A stretch of DNA of 57,861 nt. It comes from a virus. The stretch lies in the IMG/VR virus record IMGVR_UViG_3300003322_000602, positions 1 to 57,861 of that record; one strand, given 5' to 3'. Position numbers and translations under genes: made by a program. The notes under the pieces were generated by a model. That model did no database searches. It was not told the DNA's origin and was given only the letters and a program-made list of their open reading frames with translations. Shown here piece after piece: positions 50,385-57,861 of this stretch. The first letter of the stretch is position 1. Each line of letters opens with the position of its first letter.

Positions 50385-50594
50385 ATGGCAAATGAAATAC
50401 CAAAAGATTTATACAGCGATTTAGAAATAGCCATGTTGGCAAAAGTCTTCGATGTATCGACCTACACTATAGTTCGGTGGTGGTGGAAAAAGGATGACAG
50501 GCTTACAACCGATAAGGCCGCTATCGCTCTAAAACAGATAAACGAGTTTGTATCTTCTGTTTTCTATCCTAAATCAACTTACAAAGTAAAATAA
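50385..50594 (+). CDS. Small HTH protein, 69 aa
   Basis: LEIAMLAKVFDVSTYTIVRW fits a helix-turn-helix, with a Trp-rich turn (RWWWKK). It is the first gene of the operon and almost abuts the promoter, so autoregulation is plausible. It differs from the A-D family. Confidence 0.6.
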   Translation: MANEIPKDLYSDLEIAMLAKVFDVSTYTIVRWWWKKDDRLTTDKAAIALKQINEFVSSVFYPKSTYKVK

Positions 50595-50601
50595 AACCAA
50601 T

Positions 50602-50865
50602 ATGACAAAGCAGAAATCTTTCCAGCATCAAATATCATGGGAGCATCTGCCAAAAATGAGAGTAGATAATCCTGAAAAAGAGGCCCAATTCTGCACGGTT
50701 ACGTATGAGCATTTCAGCACGGCGCACAAACGCCACATTACTATAAAGAATATAGCCTTCTCTCCTTTGCAATTGCGGTATTTGCTATTCAATCCGCGTA
50801 TGGCCGCTCAAATCCTGGAACAGGCAAAAGAGCATTTGGAAAAATCTGAATCAATTCACGCTTAA
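50602..50865 (+). CDS. Hypothetical protein, 87 aa
   Basis: Basic N-terminus and a helical end (MAAQILEQAKEHLEKSES). No family recognised. Between the HTH gene and the Sak4-like ATPase. Confidence 0.55.
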   Translation: MTKQKSFQHQISWEHLPKMRVDNPEKEAQFCTVTYEHFSTAHKRHITIKNIAFSPLQLRYLLFNPRMAAQILEQAKEHLEKSESIHA

Positions 50866-50874
50866 ATTTTTTTT

Positions 50875-51768
50875 ATGGCTCTAACAAAACAACGAGCGAA
50901 AAGAAGTGCCGTCTATTTAAAAATGAATATTTCCGGTCCTTCTGGATCAGGGAAAACCATGAGCGCACTCTTAATGGCGTATGGCATGACCGGAGATTGG
51001 ACTAAAATAGCATTAATTGATAGCGAAAACAAGTCTGCATCTTTATATGATCACATAGGACCTTTTGAAGTTGTTAACCTGGAACCGCCATTTAGCCCGG
51101 AAACATATATAGAGGCTATTGATCTCTGCCTGAAAGATGGCAGCCAAGTAATAATAATAGATAGTTCGACTCACGAATGGTCTGGACCTGGCGGTTGCTT
51201 GGAAATTAATGAGGCTCTTGCGAAAACAAGGTTTAAGGGTAATACATGGTCTGCATGGAGTGAAACAACGCCAAGGCATGAGAAATTCTTGCAGAAAGTT
51301 CTTCAATGTAATGCTCATGTCATAACTTGTACTCGATCAAAAACGGAAACGGTTATGGATGAACAGACAAAAAAGGTAAAGAAAGTTGGCATGAAAGATG
51401 TCCAGCGTGACGGATGGGAATACGAATTGACTGTTTCGTTAAACCTCGACAGGGATACGCATTTTGCAACACCTTCAAAAGATAGAACAAACGTTTTCGA
51501 AAAAAGAGACCCTTTCATAATAACGGAAAAAACCGGACGTGAAATAAAGGCATGGTGCGAAAATACAGATTATAATGCCGCCGCCGCTGCTGCTGCTGAT
51601 ATTAAAGCGGCAGAACGTGCAAAGCTCCAGCCTTGCACGGATAAGGCGGTTAAATCGGCTATTGCCCGGTATGCTAATGGGGAATTAGACGTATTTGATA
51701 AGCTGAAATTGGCATTCAATTTAAATCCATCTCAAGAAGAGATGATTAATTTAGCTATTAAAAAATAA
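50875..51768 (+). CDS. RecA-like AAA ATPase (Sak4-like)
   Basis: The 297-residue product has Walker A GPSGSGKT (21-28), Walker B VIIIDSSTHEW and a RecA-core layout with DSENKSASLY. Sak4-type phage ATPases anneal single strands with an SSB partner. The C-terminal end (ADIKAAERAKLQPCTDKAVK) is helical. Confidence 0.8.
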   Translation: MALTKQRAKRSAVYLKMNISGPSGSGKTMSALLMAYGMTGDWTKIALIDSENKSASLYDHIGPFEVVNLEPPFSPETYIEAIDLCLKDGSQVIIIDSSTHEWSGPGGCLEINEALAKTRFKGNTWSAWSETTPRHEKFLQKVLQCNAHVITCTRSKTETVMDEQTKKVKKVGMKDVQRDGWEYELTVSLNLDRDTHFATPSKDRTNVFEKRDPFIITEKTGREIKAWCENTDYNAAAAAAADIKAAERAKLQPCTDKAVKSAIARYANGELDVFDKLKLAFNLNPSQEEMINLAIKK

Positions 51769-51776
51769 TAAGCAAT

Positions 51777-51893
51777 ATGACCATAGGCCCCGATGATGAA
51801 GAAGAGGAAATAGAAAACGGGTCATCCGAATTAGAGGACTTCGATTCTTGGTTTGACAGACAAGAAGAAATTGATTTAATGGATCGTCAATAA
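51777..51893 (+). CDS. Very small acidic protein, 38 aa
   Basis: Frame MTIGPDDEEEEIENGSSELE... to RQ, highly acidic with FDSWFDRQEEIDLMD at the end. It fits between the ATPase and the next gene. Could be a DNA mimic or a spurious frame. Confidence 0.4.
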   Translation: MTIGPDDEEEEIENGSSELEDFDSWFDRQEEIDLMDRQ

Positions 51894-51905
51894 AAATATT
51901 CTAAC

Positions 51906-52481
51906 ATGAATCTTCGTGAACCAAACAAGCGTACATACGAAGCGCTGACAAAGGAAAATTTTTTTAACAATATAAAGCTCTGGTATCCGGACGCTCTACA
52001 AGATTTCTGCGCATGGATCGATGAATACAAGAAAGAGATCGGATGGAATGCGTTATTTGGAGAACATGTAAAATTCCACGATCTCCCTTTCGATATGCAA
52101 CATGGTATTATGGCCCGTTATGATCTCGAAAAAAATCAGGGAAGGGTAAGGGCATTGCAAACACTTTCGACTGTTCCTGAGCAATTGAAAGGATTATTCA
52201 AAGATTTGCAGCTCCAGTATAATCTTAAGCTTACCAGGGATCGGCGCTCAGGCGAAAGGGATTTAGTAGCTGTAATAGGGTTTAATGAGAGGGATTTGCG
52301 AATATATATCCATGCAAAAAAAACAAAAGGCTCTAATGATTATTATGTCCCAATATGGCTTCCTGGTCAGGTAAAGGGATCAGAATTTGACGTTATCGAA
52401 GAAACTGCATCCGCAAAAGAAAACCCATATTACACCGATATTGCACAAAATTGCCTTCAGCGTATAAGAGCAAAAAAATAA
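51906..52481 (+). CDS. Hypothetical protein, 191 aa
   Basis: Starts MNLREPNKRTYEALTKENFF. No known family recognised; mixed alpha/beta, in the recombination cluster between two ATPase genes. A DNA-binding role is a guess only. Confidence 0.6.
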   Translation: MNLREPNKRTYEALTKENFFNNIKLWYPDALQDFCAWIDEYKKEIGWNALFGEHVKFHDLPFDMQHGIMARYDLEKNQGRVRALQTLSTVPEQLKGLFKDLQLQYNLKLTRDRRSGERDLVAVIGFNERDLRIYIHAKKTKGSNDYYVPIWLPGQVKGSEFDVIEETASAKENPYYTDIAQNCLQRIRAKK

Positions 52482-52488
52482 CCAACAT

Positions 52489-53733
52489 ATGTCTAAGATC
52501 AAAAAAATAAGCGTATCAAACTTAAAGGCCATATCTGCCAAGACCATTGACTTCAATGGATGCACAGCAATTATAACAGGCGGCAACGGTAAGGGGAAGA
52601 CTTCTTTCATTCGCAGCCTTATGGACCGTTTTAAAGGCATCAAGAATGATAAGATAGTACGGCAGGGAGAAGTCAACGGCAATTATGAGATGGAGCTTAC
52701 TACCGGCGAAAAATTGATATGGGAGTTTGATTTGAGAGGAAAAGAAAAAATGATCTATATATCTGAAAAAAATATTCGATCATCTGTCACAAAAGAGCTT
52801 CGCGATTATTTTTTTCCGCCTTCATTCGATGTTGACGCGTTCTTAAATCAACAACCGGCCCAACAGCGCAAGACGCTCGAAAAAATGGCCGGGATAGATT
52901 TTACGGAGCTGAATAAGCGGTTAAAAGAGGCAGAAGAAAACCGTACCTTTTATAACAAAAAAGAGGTCGAAGAAAAACTTAAATTGGGTAATGTTATCGA
53001 TAGCCTTCCTGAAGTAGAGGATACTACTGCATTAGAGGCCGCTCAGGCAAAGTTAAACAATGCTTCGGCCGATAATGAAAGGATAAAGGGAGTGCAGCAG
53101 CGATTAAATGATAAAAAGCAGATTCTACAGGCTAATGAAGCAAGCATAAAAGAGCTTCGAGATAAAATTGAATCGTTGCATCAGGCCAATATGCTCTTAG
53201 AAACCGATATCGATAAAGGTAATGCTTGGCTGGCCGACCCAAGAAATAAGCTAAAAACCGACGCTGATCTGGCAGCTATCCGCACCGAAATCCAAAAAAT
53301 AAAAGATAGCAACAAGCTTATAGAAGACAATAATAAAGCTAAATTGCAGCAAAAGACATGGGAAAAATCAGTCAAAGCAAAGCAGGAAGCTGATGATGAA
53401 GTAAAGAAAATAATCAAAGACAAGGATGAGGCGATACGTATGGCTAATCTCCCGGAAGGTTTTGGATTTGACGAAGAAGGCATAACGTACAACGGGTTTT
53501 CTTTTGACCGTAGCCAGCTTGCCAGCAGCGCCATATACATAGGTGCATTAAAGCTGGCATCCAGAACCATGGGCGAAGTAAGGGCTTTACATTTCGATGC
53601 ATCTACTCTTGACAGAAATAGTCTAAAGGAAATTTCTGAATGGGCTGCAAGTCAAGATTTGCAACTGTTGATTGAGCGGCCCGATTTTGAAGGCGGGGAT
53701 ATTAAGTACGAAATAACGGAGGTTATCAAATGA
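52489..53733 (+). CDS. SMC/RecF-like ATPase
   Basis: 414 residues. Walker A GGNGKGKT (31-38) after a RecF-type start (KKISVSNLKAISAKTIDFNG), a coiled-coil middle (about 130-320) and a C-terminal head with DRSQLASSAIYIGALKLA and HFDASTLDRNS. No nuclease domain, so it is a RecF or SbcC-like ATPase needing a partner. Ends in an ATGA overlap. Confidence 0.78.
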   Translation: MSKIKKISVSNLKAISAKTIDFNGCTAIITGGNGKGKTSFIRSLMDRFKGIKNDKIVRQGEVNGNYEMELTTGEKLIWEFDLRGKEKMIYISEKNIRSSVTKELRDYFFPPSFDVDAFLNQQPAQQRKTLEKMAGIDFTELNKRLKEAEENRTFYNKKEVEEKLKLGNVIDSLPEVEDTTALEAAQAKLNNASADNERIKGVQQRLNDKKQILQANEASIKELRDKIESLHQANMLLETDIDKGNAWLADPRNKLKTDADLAAIRTEIQKIKDSNKLIEDNNKAKLQQKTWEKSVKAKQEADDEVKKIIKDKDEAIRMANLPEGFGFDEEGITYNGFSFDRSQLASSAIYIGALKLASRTMGEVRALHFDASTLDRNSLKEISEWAASQDLQLLIERPDFEGGDIKYEITEVIK

Positions 53734-54170
53734 AGGCGCAAAAAAAGGGAGCAAAGTATTACAGAATAGAAATACCGGAAGAGGGTATATTATTAAAAGT
53801 ACAAGTTACTAACCTCGAAAAAAAAGATAATAAGCCACACAGAATATTGCCAATCGAACGATATGTTGTTAAAGAACTCGACGATATTATATCTGAAATA
53901 TGTTCCATATTCAACGTATCTTTTGAGAGCATGTATGGCAATTTATCCGACAAGAAAATGAGTGATTTGAGGAAAATATTCTGGTATGTATCGTTCGAAA
54001 AGTATTTCAGAAAATATAGTTGGCGTCAAATAGGAAATGCACTTTGCAGAGATAGGACAACTGCTATGCATTCATATGACGTTGTAAAAGACTATATCGG
54101 CACGGATGATCCTGTCTTTATGCCAAAGCTGGAAACGTTTATTTCACAATCGAAAATTTATAAAGGATGA
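53730..54170 (+). CDS. DnaA domain IV-like DNA-binding protein
   Basis: The 146-residue product has EICSIFNVSFESMYGNLSDK followed by WRQIGNALCRDRTTAMHSYD, the DnaA-box-binding helix-turn-helix and its signature (normally DHTT). There is no AAA domain. It could bind DnaA boxes or origin repeats and tune initiation. Sits just before folE with an ATGA overlap. Confidence 0.72.
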   Translation: MKAQKKGAKYYRIEIPEEGILLKVQVTNLEKKDNKPHRILPIERYVVKELDDIISEICSIFNVSFESMYGNLSDKKMSDLRKIFWYVSFEKYFRKYSWRQIGNALCRDRTTAMHSYDVVKDYIGTDDPVFMPKLETFISQSKIYKG

Positions 54171-54721
54171 ATCTAGACATAAGAATAAGGAAAGAGAATG
54201 CTCAATACGGGATTCAATTAGTTATAGATCGATATGATTCTTGCAGTAGGGAAGGTTTGCAAAAAACCCCAGAGCGTTATATAAAGTTTCTTGATGAGTT
54301 TATGACGCCGAAGCCATTTGAGTTTACTACATTCGAAAATGAAGGCAATGACCAAATGATTGTGGTAAATAACATCCCTTTCTATAGTCTTTGTGAACAC
54401 CACCTTGTACCATTCTTTGGATTCGCTCACGTGGCATATATACCGACAAGTAGGATCGTAGGTCTTTCCAAGATACCAAGAACAGTAGATCACTATGCCA
54501 GGGCTTTCCAAAATCAAGAAAGAATCACTCAGCAAATAGCGGATCGATTGCAAGAAGAATTAAATCCTAATGGCGTCGCTGTAGTTTTAAAAGCTAGTCA
54601 TCTCTGCATGGAAATGCGCGGCATACAGAAGCCTGGAGTAATGACTACCACCAGCGCCATGAAAGGTGTTTTTGAACGGGATATTAATGCGAGGCAAGAA
54701 TTTTTAAATTTGATAAAATGA
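54167..54721 (+). CDS. folE: GTP cyclohydrolase I
   Basis: FolE converts GTP to dihydroneopterin triphosphate, the first step to preQ0. The 184-residue product has YSLCEHHLVPFFG with zinc ligands C76 and H79, and ASHLCMEMRG with H145 and C147. All zinc and catalytic residues are visible. ATGA overlaps with both neighbours place it in the deazaguanine operon. Confidence 0.95.
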   Translation: MNLDIRIRKENAQYGIQLVIDRYDSCSREGLQKTPERYIKFLDEFMTPKPFEFTTFENEGNDQMIVVNNIPFYSLCEHHLVPFFGFAHVAYIPTSRIVGLSKIPRTVDHYARAFQNQERITQQIADRLQEELNPNGVAVVLKASHLCMEMRGIQKPGVMTTTSAMKGVFERDINARQEFLNLIK

Positions 54722-54978
54722 CAGACAAGAAGTTTAAAAAGAGGTTAAAATATCATATGCGGAATGGAGGAATTCTTTCTTCAATATCTGGTCAGAATCA
54801 TTATCAAGACACAGGAGCAGGTTCATTAAAATGCCTTGTTAGTCAGACAGTAAAGGCGACAATACTTGCTCCAAAATTCGGTGCAACATTAGAATTTGAA
54901 GCAACTTATCATGGCCCCAAAACAGCGTACGATCAGTTAATAAATTTCCTTGACAAAATAGAAAAAATAGTCTCTTGA
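54718..54978 (+). CDS. Hypothetical protein, 86 aa
   Basis: Basic small protein (MTDKKFKKRLKYHMRNGGIL) between folE and the dpdA-like gene, overlapping both. The location suggests a link to DNA modification, but no family was recognised. Confidence 0.55.
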   Translation: MTDKKFKKRLKYHMRNGGILSSISGQNHYQDTGAGSLKCLVSQTVKATILAPKFGATLEFEATYHGPKTAYDQLINFLDKIEKIVS

Positions 54979-55787
54979 AATACTACGCGGCCATCCTTTC
55001 ACCAGAAGAAGCTGAAGCCTGTTTTATCATACCTCCGTATCAGGTATTGGGGAGCTTCTGGTATTTCAGAACACAAGCAGAACTTATACGGTCCTGGATT
55101 GACAAAGGCATCGATGTATTTATCGATAGCGGCGCTTTCAGCGCAGAAAATAGTGGCCGGAAGATAGATATACAAGACTATTGCAACTTCGTTCGATCAT
55201 CCGGGGCCAAACTATATGCAGGGTTGGACGTCATTGGTGATGCAGAACAAACCATGAAGAATATGCGCTATATGGAGGCGCAAGAACTGCATCCTATGCC
55301 TACGTTTCATATGGGTGGAAGTATAGATGATCTACGCAAGATGTATGCAGAGTATGACTATATTGCCCTCGGAGGCATGGTGTTTAAATCTGGAAGAGAA
55401 AGATATTGCGACGAGATATGGGGGACCATATTAAGGGAAAAGCCTACATTGCGTGTTCATGGTTTTGGTATGACAAATGTGGAGTTGATGACCCGATATC
55501 CATGGTATAGCGTCGATAGTAGCACGTATAAAGATGGTCGTAGATTTGGCAGGCCACTATGCCTCTGGGCTGGGATGGAGTTCAAGCAGTTTGAAGAAGA
55601 GGAGGATTTTAAAGCCATACTACGAAAGATGGGTCATAAGATCGATGAGAATACTACGAAGAAAGAATTGCGAATGATATACGACTTCTACGGTGTCCAA
55701 GCTTACAAAACCTATGGCGAACACCTGGATGTTGTAAATCGCACAAAGGACTTTTCATATCTTACCAAACAACATAAAATGTTTTAG
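54975..55787 (+). CDS. dpdA: DpdA-like 7-deazaguanine DNA transglycosylase
   Basis: The 270-residue product resembles the phage DpdA branch of tRNA-guanine transglycosylases. FIDSGAFSAE (D51) matches the general base DSGGF of TGT. AGLDVIGD, MPTFHMGG, YIALGGMV and RVHGFGMT are conserved in the family. YSVDSSTYKDG (D181) is where the nucleophilic Asp of TGT stands. TGT zinc cysteines are absent, as in other DpdA proteins. It would replace guanine in DNA with preQ0 or a derivative. It starts at TTG 54975, overlapping the previous stop. Confidence 0.88.
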   Translation: MKYYAAILSPEEAEACFIIPPYQVLGSFWYFRTQAELIRSWIDKGIDVFIDSGAFSAENSGRKIDIQDYCNFVRSSGAKLYAGLDVIGDAEQTMKNMRYMEAQELHPMPTFHMGGSIDDLRKMYAEYDYIALGGMVFKSGRERYCDEIWGTILREKPTLRVHGFGMTNVELMTRYPWYSVDSSTYKDGRRFGRPLCLWAGMEFKQFEEEEDFKAILRKMGHKIDENTTKKELRMIYDFYGVQAYKTYGEHLDVVNRTKDFSYLTKQHKMF

Positions 55788-55788
55788 A

Positions 55789-56001
55789 ATGGATCAGTTA
55801 TTGGATGCAATTTTACGAGCGACTAATGTTGGCGCTATAGTGTCTTTTAAAAAAATTGGCGAAATTATATCAATACGACTTGAGAGATCGGTTGATGCAA
55901 GAACTCTGAGACGCATTGATGCGAAAGTAAGCCCAAACCCACATATATCAGAAGAGGAAAAAATTTCACACGCAATATTAAAAGCGCTTAAAGAATTATG
56001 A
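55789..56001 (+). CDS. Hypothetical protein, 70 aa
   Basis: Begins MDQLLDAILRATNVGAIVSF; short helical/strand protein between dpdA and queD with ATGA overlap downstream. Function unknown. Confidence 0.55.
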   Translation: MDQLLDAILRATNVGAIVSFKKIGEIISIRLERSVDARTLRRIDAKVSPNPHISEEEKISHAILKALKEL

Positions 56002-56249
56002 TATACAATCTATTGGCTGAGCTTGCAAAAAAGAATATTTTTTTTAAGACCGTGCGCGATTATCCCGATAAATGGCATTGTGTATTAGCGTATATGCCAG
56101 AAGGTTTAATACTGCATAAGTGCGAATTTTTTATTGAACAAGTCCAAGAGGTTAATGAACAAGTGAGGGACAGGATTTTCTTTCAAGAAATTCTTATTGC
56201 AAGAGATAAATTCTTTATTTACCTTGAAGACAACCATGTAATTTTATGA
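55998..56249 (+). CDS. Hypothetical protein, 83 aa
   Basis: Begins MIYNLLAELAKKNIFFKTVR; alpha/beta. Overlaps the queD start by ATGA, which suggests translational coupling. Function unknown. Confidence 0.55.
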   Translation: MIYNLLAELAKKNIFFKTVRDYPDKWHCVLAYMPEGLILHKCEFFIEQVQEVNEQVRDRIFFQEILIARDKFFIYLEDNHVIL

Positions 56250-56734
56250 CTACCGCTATTCGATACCACGACATATGCATGGGCCATCGCGTCTATGGTC
56301 ACGAGAATAAATGCTCTAAATTGCACGGACACAATTATCGAATACATTTTGAGGTTGTTGCCAAATCAGAAACAGATGCAATAGGGAGGGTAATAGACTT
56401 TTCTGTTATCAAATCAAAATTGTGTGATTGGTTGGAAATAGAATGGGATCATAAATTGATTATGTGGGAAGAAGACCCATTATCTGCCCAAATCTATCTC
56501 CATTTCGGTTCTGCATCTGGTATATATATTGTTCCTTTCAATCCAACTGCTGAAAATATTGCCAAATATCTCGTAGAGGTTATTGGCCCCCTGCAATTGC
56601 ATGGCACCGGCTGTAAGCTAATATCTTGCACAGTTGAGGAAACAAGAAAATGCAGTGCAAGATATGATTTGGAACCAGGTTGGGAATGGGATGAAATACC
56701 GCCCGCCCCAAATATAGAAGATTTGCCATTCTAA
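56246..56734 (+). CDS. queD: 6-carboxytetrahydropterin synthase QueD with SSB-like tail
   Basis: QueD turns dihydroneopterin triphosphate into 6-carboxytetrahydropterin. The 162-residue product has zinc ligands H14, H27 and H29 in GHENKCSKLHGHNY, nucleophile C23, IDFSVIK, WDHKLIM, FNPTAENIAKYL and TVEET. After the enzyme end comes an acidic tail WEWDEIPPAPNIEDLPF. Its last residues match the SSB tip DDLPF in the protein at 19223. Confidence 0.93.
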   Translation: MTTAIRYHDICMGHRVYGHENKCSKLHGHNYRIHFEVVAKSETDAIGRVIDFSVIKSKLCDWLEIEWDHKLIMWEEDPLSAQIYLHFGSASGIYIVPFNPTAENIAKYLVEVIGPLQLHGTGCKLISCTVEETRKCSARYDLEPGWEWDEIPPAPNIEDLPF

Positions 56735-56745
56735 AAAATTCTATT

Positions 56746-56910
56746 ATGAGAATTATACAAGCGATTCTTGTTTCTGCTTTTGTTCAAATAATTTCAATAT
56801 CATACGGACAAAAATTTTCTATTTTTCAATCCGTTATTATTTTTTTTGGCTATTTAATAGCCGATAAGCTCTACGATATATACGAACTTCTTAAAAATAA
56901 AAAACCATGA
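56746..56910 (+). CDS. Small membrane protein in the deazaguanine operon, 54 aa
   Basis: MRIIQAILVSAFVQIISISY and FQSVIIFFGYLIADKL give one or two membrane spans; the end is basic. It lies between queD and queC and overlaps the queC ATG. Function unknown. Confidence 0.5.
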   Translation: MRIIQAILVSAFVQIISISYGQKFSIFQSVIIFFGYLIADKLYDIYELLKNKKP

Positions 56911-57644
56911 AGAAAAAAGTAATCGTTCTTTTATCAGGAGGTCAGGATAGTACAACGTGTCTCTATTGGGCGAAGAAAGGATGGCCCGATGCTGAAATAA
57001 TCGCTTTCAGCTTCAACTATGGTCAACGTCATTTGATAGAGCTCGAACAGTGCAAAAAGATAGCCAGGGATGCCGGTGTTTCTCGGCATGTGTTCAGAGA
57101 TGTTCGAGGATTATTGGAAGGCTCTTCGCTTACGGATCATGACCTGAATCATAATGAATCGCATTCCCAAAATGCCAACCTCCCGGCCTCCTTCACCGCT
57201 GGCCGTAATATGCTTTTCCTTACCATTGCGGCCTCGTGGGGGTTTAACAATGGAATATTCGATATAGTAACCGGGGTATGTCAAACGGATTATAGCGGCT
57301 ATCCGGATTGTAGGAGGAGTTTTATAAACAGCATGGAAAATACCCTTAGCCTTGCCATGGATACTACTTCGCATCAGCCCATTTTTCAAATCCATACCCC
57401 TCTCATGTTTCTGACAAAAGCTGAAACATTCAAGCTCGCAAAGGATTTGGGGGTTGCGTATACTAGATTTTTGGGAGTTAAAGAGGTTGAGAGATCGGTG
57501 CTCGACGTAATCATCCGAGATACCATGACCGATTATAATGGCGATACAACGCCAAATGAATGGGGAATGGGAAGACTCGATAATCCTGCAAGTAAGTTGA
57601 GAGCAAAAGGATATGAAGAAGCGAAGATGGCTGGATGGGTTTAA
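56907..57644 (+). CDS. queC: 7-cyano-7-deazaguanine synthase QueC, zinc site lost
   Basis: QueC makes preQ0 from 7-carboxy-7-deazaguanine, ATP and ammonia. The 245-residue product has the PP-loop SGGQDSTTCL (10-19), FNYGQRH, ASFTAGRNM, and TGVCQTDYSGYPDCR. Family members normally carry four zinc cysteines near the end. Here the region aligns (YNG ... EWGMGRLDNPASKLRAKGY) but the four Cys positions are D209, R223, N226 and S229. The PP-loop and substrate motifs are intact, so activity without zinc, or an altered product, should be considered. Confidence 0.9.
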   Translation: MKKKVIVLLSGGQDSTTCLYWAKKGWPDAEIIAFSFNYGQRHLIELEQCKKIARDAGVSRHVFRDVRGLLEGSSLTDHDLNHNESHSQNANLPASFTAGRNMLFLTIAASWGFNNGIFDIVTGVCQTDYSGYPDCRRSFINSMENTLSLAMDTTSHQPIFQIHTPLMFLTKAETFKLAKDLGVAYTRFLGVKEVERSVLDVIIRDTMTDYNGDTTPNEWGMGRLDNPASKLRAKGYEEAKMAGWV

Positions 57645-57733
57645 AATTTCTTCGCGAAACAAAAAATATTTTTTTGTAACCGAAAAAGACCCCACCTTTA
57701 AATCGCTAAACAATCACAATTCAATTAAAAGCT

Positions 57734-57861
57734 ATGTCTAAAAAAACAACTCCCGCCGCTGCCAATCAGCAGCCGAAAAAATCTAAAGCAGAAAAACAGG
57801 CTTCGACAGCTAAAACTCCCGCCACACCGTCGCCGGAAAAACAGGCAGATACACCAGCTGC
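57734..57861 (+). CDS. Small HTH protein A, N-terminal part (continues at base 1)
   Basis: ATG 57734 opens a frame reading MSKKTTPAAANQQPKKSKAE..., rich in Ala, Pro, Lys, Thr and Gln with two EKQA repeats. It continues in frame at base 1 (merging the 25-base overlap) to the HTH end at 299. A CACCTTTA near 57693 may be a weak -7 element, but no TTTG stands at the proper distance. Confidence 0.75.
   Translation, partial: MSKKTTPAAANQQPKKSKAEKQASTAKTPATPSPEKQADTPA
57837..57861. repeat. Terminal direct repeat, right copy
   Basis: Identical to bases 1..25; see the left copy. The reading frame that crosses the join supports circularity. Confidence 0.85.

Noticed and set aside
1-57861. CRISPR arrays, insertion sequences, integrase or attachment sites
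   Set aside because: No spaced direct repeats of CRISPR type, no transposase or recombinase motifs and no integrase were seen.

Overview
The window is a complete or near-complete genome of a contractile-tailed (myovirus) phage of a Bacteroidota host. All recognised genes lie on the + strand. The last 25 bases repeat the first 25, and a helix-turn-helix gene that starts at 57734 continues in frame from base 1 to 299, so the sequence is circular or circularly permuted with an arbitrary break. The host assignment rests on promoters of the Bacteroidota type (TTTG, 19-20 nt, TAnnTTTG), A-rich leaders instead of Shine-Dalgarno sites, and the lipoprotein and signal peptides. I saw no integrase or repressor module, which suggests a lytic phage.

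Layout. (1) 50.3 kb through the junction to 8.7 kb is one long, tightly overlapping operon. It starts at a promoter at 50346 and ends at a terminator at 8737. It holds a RecA/Sak4-like ATPase, an SMC/RecF-like ATPase, a DnaA domain IV-like protein, a TOPRIM/Spo11-like protein, a sliding-clamp-like protein, an SF2 helicase, a MazG-like protein and a full 7-deazaguanine DNA-modification set: FolE, a DpdA-like transglycosylase, QueD, QueC, QueE and a YhhQ-like transporter. (2) 8.8-12.5 kb is the replication core: a prim-pol/D5 helicase, an iteron-rich gap that is probably the origin, a VRR-NUC nuclease and a LuxR-type HTH protein. (3) 12.5-20.7 kb is an accessory region of short genes with several promoters, terminators and structured RNAs. 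Two of these are hammerhead ribozymes (14618-14717 and 16455-16551) with the whole catalytic core intact. (4) 20.7-48.5 kb holds packaging, head, tail, baseplate and fibre genes, related in several places to phage Mu proteins, with a promoter at 20728. (5) 48.5-50.3 kb is lysis: holin-like proteins, a one-protein spanin and a GH108 muramidase.

How it works together. GTP would pass through FolE, QueD, QueE and QueC to preQ0, which the DpdA-like enzyme would exchange for guanine in phage DNA; the transporter could add imported precursor. The phage brings its own primase-helicase, SSB, clamp and DnaA-like protein but no recognisable polymerase, so it probably recruits the host replicase. In the accessory region the order promoter, small ORF, hammerhead at the stop codon, next ORF occurs twice, which suggests that mRNA processing by self-cleavage is part of its gene control.
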